This document shows positions 56,401 through 64,000 of a stretch of DNA of 64,000 nucleotides, one piece after another (position 1 is the first letter of the stretch; each line of letters opens with the position of its first letter). The translations under genes were made by a program, and so were the position numbers. The stretch comes from Larus michahellis. Its lineage: Eukaryota; Chordata; Aves; Charadriiformes; Laridae. The stretch is from contig NC_133899.1 of the NCBI RefSeq assembly GCF_964199755.1, forward strand, positions 1,612,001-1,676,000, in the 5' to 3' direction. The notes under the pieces were generated by a model, which did no database searches, had not been told where the DNA came from, and saw only the letters and a list, made by a program, of their open reading frames with translations.

Positions 56401-59400
56401 AAGGTTCCCAGTCTCCTCCACTGGGTATCTGTCCCCTTCAGCCTCAGGGTCTCTCCTGGATGGTTCTTTAAAGGTCATCCCGTTGGAGAAGACCTTTGTA
56501 AGGTGACGAGCAGCGATAAAGTTGAACTGCGTGTCACGAGCTCTACTTAGACGAGTCCTGTTGACTGTGAAGTTGGGAAAATGTTACAGGAAACTAAATC
56601 TGTTGCTGTTTAAGGAACCGCTGCGCTCTGGAGTGTGCTGTGGGGGAGCTGGGCGCTGAAGCTGTGCAGGCACAGTTTGGGAGAATGACAATAAGTTAAA
56701 ATAAGGTTTAAAAGGTTGGCTGCCCTAAAGGACCTTCATGGTTAAAGGCATCAGTGTGAGAGGTTTTAGAAAAAGAACACACGAAGCAGAGAGTTCTTAG
56801 GAGGACCAGTATGTGAAGGTCCTAGGAGGTAAGGTGGTCTGCGTGAGTTGAGGGATCTTTAGCACTTTGTATGGGGCAACTGGAGACGGAACAAGCAAAT
56901 GAAAGCAATAGTTGGCTTTGTTGGAAAGAATATACTTTAGTTCCCCACTTGGAACCTTATATATCTGAGTTTCTTGTTTTATATTTAAAATTGGGTTTTA
57001 GATGTTCTCCTGTTAGGAGAAAAGGTAATTTAGAAGAAACCCGCATTTTCCATTGTCAGCTGGAACAGGGGTTGGTCGCTGTGTCCCTTGGCATGGTTTA
57101 GAGAGCCTAGAGATCACACTAGACATGGGATTTTGTGCGGGGAATTTGGCAGCGAGCGGTATGTGGAGTTGAATATTAACCCTTTAACCTTTACTCTGGT
57201 CTGTGCAGACCAGAATCCCTTCTGTGGCACCGGGGAATGCCCGGCGCCTGTGCTGCGGGTTACTGCTGCTTGCCTGGCACGGCTGAGCTTTAGCAGTCGT
57301 GGCTGCAGTACATCAGCCTGTTTCGTTTCACAAAGTTCCTTTACTGAGCTGCTTCGCTGTGGGAGTGCAGCAGAAGCTCGGGCATTGTTATTACGCATCT
57401 CATGCATGTTTTGAAGAAGTTCTGTGGTTTTGCTTAGAGCATAAATTGACTCTTCCCATATTTACAGGTCCCCTACAAGCAGAAGTAAGAACCTGCTAAT
57501 GCTGAGCAGGTATCTGGAGGTGTTTTGGTTCATCATAGACATAAAAAAAATTGGGATAAGACAGTGTTTTACATGTGGCTTTGCCCAAGCTCTCTGGTTT
57601 TCCACGCTGCAAACCCCCAAACATGCTTATTTGTAGTTCAGGCTTGCCCTTGCTCATACGATTAGTCCGAAACCCGTCCCCTCTGCAGTTGGGGAGCAGC
57701 CAGGTCACCCACAAAACCATGGGGACTTGTGTGGAGATCTCCTCTGGAGCAGACTGGTTTGCTCTGGCTGGGAGAGGAAGGTATGTCTGAGGGAAGGTGC
57801 TCGCCGGGCAGCGCTGGGTGGCTCGTGTCCTGAGATCGGCCGGGTTTAGTGCAGCCCTGATGCTCCTCAGGCAAGTCGGGTTCCTGCCCGCGCTGACGTG
57901 ACGGTCACCTGAGACTGCTCACGTTGCGCTGCTGAGCCTTCCTCCGTCGTGAGAAGCGGTGTGAAGAGTTCAGGGATTGGTTTTTGAGCTCGGAATCGGC
58001 TGCCAACCCTTTCATGTACCAGTTCAGTCACCCAGTTAATGAGTGTAATTCCCCCTTTGCCTTGGGTGCTGAGAGCTCCTGCTGGCTCCTGCCTGGCGTC
58101 GGGAATTTCACTTTGGGAATTTGCAGCTGGGAAAATATCCTTGAAAGGTGCAGCAAGAGCTGTTTAAAAAAAAAAAAAATAAAGAAAAAGTTTGAGGTTT
58201 GTAATAGATTACCTGCTATTCAGAGCAAGGATCCAAAGGTACGCCTGAAAAGAAAGCGCTTGTGTCATGGCTAATTCCATATAAGCTCTTCAAGAAAGTG
58301 AATTCCTGGCACGGGGCACCTGGTAGCACACCGTGGGCAGCTCGCTCTGCCCCTGCGTAGTCTGTCGCTGCATGAGTTTCTCACACTTGGGGAGGTGACA
58401 TACCTGTTTTCATAAATAAAATGACTGTAAAACCACACAGATGGTTACAGAAACCTTGAGACAAGTAAATAAGTTTTTTTTTTATCTGTTATCAGAAAGT
58501 TATGGAACTCGGTTGCTGCTCTGCTAAGCGTCCCACAATTTCTTTTTATTTGTCTGTTTGTGCAGACTTGTTATCAGAACGTTTATTTCTGGATTAGGCA
58601 AGAATTTGTGTTTAGTAGCCTTCATGTGCTCGAATATAGCATGCTTGTGAATAAAATTGAATCGTGTGTTTTCATTTTCTAATGAACCGATTCCCGTGTT
58701 TTTCAGATTACACAGCGGTTTTGGGACACACCTCTGTTGGATTTTAATATATGTCCTGCTAACAACAGCTTTCAACTATGGAATCGGTAAATATTTACTT
58801 TGCTTCTGTCCAAATTTTCTGTTTTATTACCTAACAAGTGCTTGTGTCCATGTCGATGTGTTTGTGGTTGGTTTTTTTTTCTTTATTTTCTGAAATTTGG
58901 AGGTAAAAATCGCAAACTTTCACAGCATAACTTGAAGGTACTAACCAAGAATGTATTAGGGAATGTCTTTAGTTCCGAGATTCCCTTTTACTTTCATATA
59001 ACTTCAAATGTAGCAAGTTTTTCCCTGACTTCAGTGAAAGCGAAAGTTAACTTTCCTGCGGGGGCAGTTCCAGCACTGGTTTGTCAGCAGACTGCCTGGC
59101 CTGTCGGTGCCGTTGGCTGCCGAGTATTAAATATCCTCCGACTTCTCGTATATCGCGGTCCTCTTTCTTTCTCTTCACTTTCAAAATGTCTTTTTAAAAA
59201 AAAAAAAAGTCTATTAAAAAGTGCCAGTTTCACAATGTTATGTTTCCTTGTGATTAGTTATAATTGAAACAGATGGCACCTATGTTTCATTTTGGGCAGA
59301 GAAACCTCCCAATATGCTGAGACTACAGTTTGATTCAGTGTTAGGGTTCAGCTTTTTGGTAGCATTAGCAGATGTAGAAATAATAGGCTGTCCTGGAGTG

Positions 59401-62400
59401 GAATTTAGAGGGGGGGTGGAAGAAAGATTTTTGCCTAAGCATTTTGAGAGAAGATGAGAGAGGCCGGTGCTGTCCTCTGGAAAGCAAAACGATGTAGCTG
59501 TAGCTGGTGGGGAAGGAGTTCGTTCTTGCTGGTGTTTTTTCTGCAGTGCTGGCAGTTTGGTGTGTTGCAGGCTGAACACAAGCTGTTGTTCTCTGCTCTC
59601 CGTGAGCTCGGCCTTGCGAGTGCGTGTGTCGTGGCGGCGTTGCGGAGGGGGAGCTCGGCAGTGCAGAGTTGAAGGTCATCCTCAGCACGTCCGCGAGCGC
59701 TGTGGAGGAGGCTCTCAATGGATAACCTACAGCGCGTTCTTCTGCCGCGGGGCTTTGGGTACTTGGCTGACCTCTTGGTTTTGTGCTGCAACAGGATTAT
59801 TATGTTGAAATTGTCGTTATGATACAGGCCGTTACTGAAGGAATAGGTAGAAATAAAGGTCTGCTCTATCAGGCGGCTTTGCAAGCTGGTAGGTTTCTTT
59901 TGTCCTGGGTTTTGAGGGGGAGAAAAAAATCATCTTTGTATTTAGTTTGTCCATAATAATGCCAAGGTATTCAGATGGAGACAAGACGTTATTTGAGTTT
60001 CCCTTGCTGAATATTAATAGTGGTAGAAGCCTTTCATGGTGAAACAAAACAGACTAGGCATCAGTAACTCTCCCCTGCTGCAGCTAAGTAATTAAAGTGT
60101 ATCACGTGTGAGACCTTTTGCTGTAGTGTGCAGTAACTCTTTCCTTAATGGGTGCTCTGCAGTCCCCTGAAAGACTGAGCTGAATCCTAACATCAATTAT
60201 AAACCAGGTTGCTTACTACCTATTATATTTCATACTTTGGTACGAAGATTTTTCATTCCGAGTTTTGATGTAAATGGCGTTTTGCTTTTCTGAACGCAAA
60301 CCCTACTTTGAAAAACAGGGTAGTATTAATTGCAGTACCTTTCACTTCAACGAAAACTAAACGTTCAAACTTATTTGCATAGTATACTTGCCCGCTGGGC
60401 AAAACGACTTCTTCCCCGGCTGATTGCAGAGCATTATGGCAGGCTGCATCTCTCCAGGGCCTTTTGTCTGCATCATCTGCCTTTTGGCCACTAATATCTT
60501 TTAGGATTATTACTGAGAGCTTAAATTATGCACTACATCGCTATGGTAGCTGCCCTTTTAGAAAAGTTTGCACGTATGCTTTTCTCCACCTTTAGCCCTC
60601 TTTTCTCTGGATGTTTTGTACTCTGTTTATATAAAAGCCGCGCTATTTTGATTATGGGTCTAGCTGAAACCGTGGATGGAAAATCTTGACAGATGAAGGT
60701 TGAGGATGCATGATGTGACAAAACATTCACACTGTGTAGAAAGAATTACTATGAAGTCAGATGTTTCTCCGACTTCTGAAACAAACAAAAAAGGAGTGAT
60801 TTTGCTTTGTGCACTTTGTGAGCCCTGAGAGATGATAGTTAAGTGACCTTTTCCAGTAAAATAAGTTCTTATCCGCTGTTCTGCAAAGACAGACTATTGC
60901 ATTGCTTAAAATGCATATTGATCTCGAGTCTAATACCTCCGTTCCTGGGCCACTACAGTATGGAGATGTTGGGGAGGAGGGAACAAGGGGAGAACGTCAG
61001 AATCCTCCAGTGTTGGCTGAAAAAAAATGATCCAAATCTGGTATGTTCTGAAACTGTAGAGATGAATTCGTAGGCTTTGTGCTGGTGGGGAGGCTACATC
61101 GTACAGGGTCACTGCAGTTTATCACGCAGGTATCCGCCAGCGCGGTTTATGCCATCCTCCCAGTAGCCCGAGGATTGAATGCAATTAATGTCTGGCCTAA
61201 GCTTCAGTAGAAACCTCTCATCCTAGAAGGCAATAACTCTAAAAGCGGGTCCTTGTCGTCTGTGCTAACTCCCTGTGCTGCGCCTGAGTGAGACCCTGGG
61301 GTACTTGTGTGCCAAACTAAGCAGAGTGGAGATGTGCCACCTCCTGCCTTGTCTGAAGAGAAGGTGTTCTGTTGTCACAGTGCTTGGCTTTGGTCACTTG
61401 TCCATTCGTGGCTATGAGAATAAGGTTGCCTTTGCTGTAAACCTGTGAGTGAAAATGCACTAGGGCACAAAACTGCTTGGTGTGGGTTTTTTCTAGCCAA
61501 CTTGGGCAAACCTGCATGTAACTTGCTGGAAGGGATGCTGCCCTGCCTGGATTCCCCACTGAAGGAGGCTGAGGAGCCTCACCTCCAGGACCAGGCTTGC
61601 CGTTGTAGTAAGATCCTGCTGGGTTGGCTGGGTTCTGATGGTGCCATTCTACGTTTCATAGCTTGGCTAATGGAAATAAAGCTTCAGTGCTGGAAGGGGA
61701 CTCAGATGGTGCCCACTTTGCTGTTCCCTTTGTTTGCAAACCCGATGCAGGGTGTTTCTGTCCCTGGGAGGTGGCTTGTTCCCGTCACATGTCCCAGTAC
61801 CACTTGTTCGTGGTGGTGCGCTGTTAAATCTGATCACCAAGATACTCTAAATATTCCTGTTTTATTTAAATGCAGAGATTTGTGTGGATTATTTGTAGTA
61901 TGATCTGCTGACCCAGAAGGAGTTGTGTTGGCGCAGCCGGAGGACCAGAAGCGCCGTGGTACGTTGTGGGGAGGGAGCGGAGGGCTGTTCCACTGCAGGA
62001 AGTGTTATGAAAGTCTGAGATTTCTCCATTTTGGTAGATGGCTTCTTTATTGCGAAATGCAGGAGTTGCTACAAACACTGCTACCCCTCAGTTCTCTAAA
62101 ACAGACTTGTATCTTTGTGTTTTGTTGTTTTGTTTCCCCCTCCCCCCACTTTTCGTAGTAATAACACCAGAGGTCCTATCTAAATGGGTGGAGAAAAAGG
62201 GAGTTCAGTCGATGGTGTGAGATGCCGGCTTCACGTAGCCTGAACGGCCCCGACACGACAGCACTCGTGCCACAATGAGTAGGACAGATATTTTCTTGCT
62301 AAACTGTTTTGAACAGTTTGCTCGAAACAAGCCAGGTTCATCCTGGTAGCTTCTTTTTTCACTTGGTGACAGCAAGAAGCAGCTGTATCGCGTTGGGCTT

Positions 62401-64000
62401 GTTCTGGGGTTCGGTGACTCGACTGGTCCCCAGTGCTGGAGCCGACAGCTGGTGCGATGCACGTTTTCCCGACATCTTCATTAGGGAAGCGGAGGGGTCA
62501 AGGCTTTCTCCGAGCAGCAGAGAGATTGCAGCGGCTTTTGATGGTGGTTTTGGCACTGGTATTTTACGGAGTTCATAATGAATATGTAGGTGTAAGATTA
62601 AAAGAATGAATAAGGTAGCGCTGCTAAACAGAATTGCTTTTCAGAGCTGCAACCGTGCCTTGTTCTGACCTCCCGAGAAGGATACAACTGTAAAGCTGAG
62701 GCCTGTAGTGGAAAAGCAATTACAATACATGCTTCCAGGATTGAATTGTCCTCGGAAAGTCAGATGCCGCAATAATGGTAGTGTTGTTTAGGTGGAACGT
62801 GACTCTGCTTAACTGCTTGGTGTTGTTCTATTAATGTTCTTAAATGTGTTCATATGCAGTTTTCAATTTTCACGGCTTTGGGGGAAATAGAGCTTAGTAT
62901 TCCACAAGGAAGACATTTCTTTGCATAGAAGTGTTCTTCTGAGCTTTTTGGCTTTTTTCCACATGTTTCAATTCTTATCCCTTCCTAATTAGGGGGGTTG
63001 GAAGATAACACAAGAGAAGTGCAGCGTACGTGTTTTCTTTAGCGTGTTGGTCACAGCCGAGCTGAGCCATGAGGCTTTCCGTGGGGTTCTCGGGTACGGT
63101 ATGGAAGCATTGGCTTTTGGGGCGAGAAGCTGATGTGTTACGAAGCAGGGCCTGGAAAAGGGGAGGGGAAGCCATGTGCAAGTGGAATTAATAGTCTCAC
63201 GTGACATTAAAGAAGTGGAGCTGTGTGGCTTGTGGGTTTGACTGACTTCTGCTGCGGTCCTCACCCCACCCCTGGAATGGTGGAGCCCTTTCTCTCAAAA
63301 ATTCAGATTTTTGGGAGTGCCTTGAAGCAGCTGGGTGGCTTTTGAGGTGCGGGTTCGGTCGGAGTGTTTCAAACACGGCAGTTCGGGTTTGTGCTGGTGG
63401 GTGGCTCAGCCTGGGAAAGGCTGTGGCGAGGATGGAGAGGGGAGGTGGGTTGGTGGGGAACGTTTCCTACCCAGGGCTCTTCGGCACAGCGCTCGCGCAC
63501 TGTCCTACCCGCGTGAATGGGAGGTGGGTCCTCACAACCTGTGCCCCTTAGGAGCGGTAAGTTTTTCTCTTTGTCCATTTTGTGCTCTGTAATGGGTAGT
63601 GCTGATGTTAAATAATCTAAATTTAATTTTTAAAGCTGCATCTTTACCGTAAGCAGAGGTTAAACAGAGGTGGCTTTATTGTGAGCCTAGATTTCTTTGT
63701 GGGTCGAACGGGGCTTGAGTTTTTGGACACAAAACACTGCTGAGACCTTCGGAAAAGAGCTTTAAAATCCTTCTTCCTGCCCCAATGAAAAAGCTGGATT
63801 CTCAGATGTAATCTTGGCATAAGCATTTGATTTGAGTGTTTGAATTGCTGCTTTTACAGTTCTCTGTATTTTATCAGAATTTGTTAAATTGCCAATGTTA
63901 TTCACATGCCACTTTTGGCAGATGCCACCTACATGCCCTCAATTTGAACGTACCTTTTAGGAGCAGTGTAGGTAGGGAAGCTCCTTTCTTGCATGTCAGA
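50416..64000 (+). other. Inferred ANKRD11 intron 1, right part
   Basis: About 13.6 kb with no recognised exon, RNA gene or transposon. It has A-rich runs near 58165-58190 and 59197-59209 and a few GC-richer patches (57780-57960, 59590-59720). An E-box TCACGTG lies at about 60103. I see nothing else that can be supported. Confidence 0.65.

Noticed and set aside
61331..61350. CTCF-like motif (GCAGGAGGTGGC on the minus strand), with a similar one near 54664
   Set aside because: Two core positions deviate from the consensus and the flanks do not help, so it is too weak to annotate by eye.

Overview
The window is vertebrate nuclear DNA, most likely from a bird. Two things point there. An L1-free sequence carries a 5'-truncated CR1 LINE at 50238-50415, whose 3' end has the avian hallmark of unit repeats close to ATTCTATG. 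The gene order also matches the amniote SPG7-ANKRD11 neighbourhood (human 16q24.3), where the two genes lie head to head. The species cannot be named from this sequence.

Left part (1-22.8 kb, minus strand): the 5' two thirds of SPG7, which encodes paraplegin, the mitochondrial inner-membrane m-AAA protease subunit. I placed ten coding exons from splice signals and protein matches. Together they give a continuous frame of 467 codons: targeting peptide, TM1, intermembrane-space domain, TM2, Walker A, Walker B and the arginine-finger region. All nine introns between them are GT-AG, and the phases join without a break. Exons 2-3 and 5-10 have the lengths I recall for human exons; exon 1 is 19 codons shorter and exon 4 is 3 codons longer. 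The rest of the AAA domain and the HExxH peptidase domain lie beyond the left edge. The start codon sits in a CpG island (about 21.78-22.83 kb) with YY1-like, ETS-like and RFX X-box motifs.

Middle (22.8-30.4 kb): intergenic DNA with no gene I can support. It holds one unusually long minus-strand ORF (22989-23870, 293 codons) of unknown meaning, and two blocks rich in TAAT motifs that look like enhancer candidates.

Right part (30.4-64 kb): a second, larger CpG island with four CCAAT boxes and a good plus-strand splice donor at 31660/31661. I infer this is the non-coding first exon of ANKRD11, followed by more than 32 kb of its first intron. The ANKRD11 call rests on synteny and promoter structure only, because none of its protein-coding sequence is in the window. 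The intron begins with a very G-rich stretch (31661-32150). Its few recognisable repeats are a tRNA-head MIR/CORE-SINE relic (about 47.9 kb), one CR1 (50.2 kb) and homopolymer tracts.

Older repeats also sit inside SPG7: an L3/CR1-like LINE fossil with a readable reverse-transcriptase ADD motif in intron 9, and a MIR relic in intron 3. No tRNA, rRNA, snoRNA or CRISPR was seen. I did not find a convincing wholly new biological system. The most interesting leads are regulatory: opposed YY1 motifs plus a perfect X-box at SPG7, a divergent antisense splice donor at the ANKRD11 island, and a possible early polyadenylation site in SPG7 intron 3.
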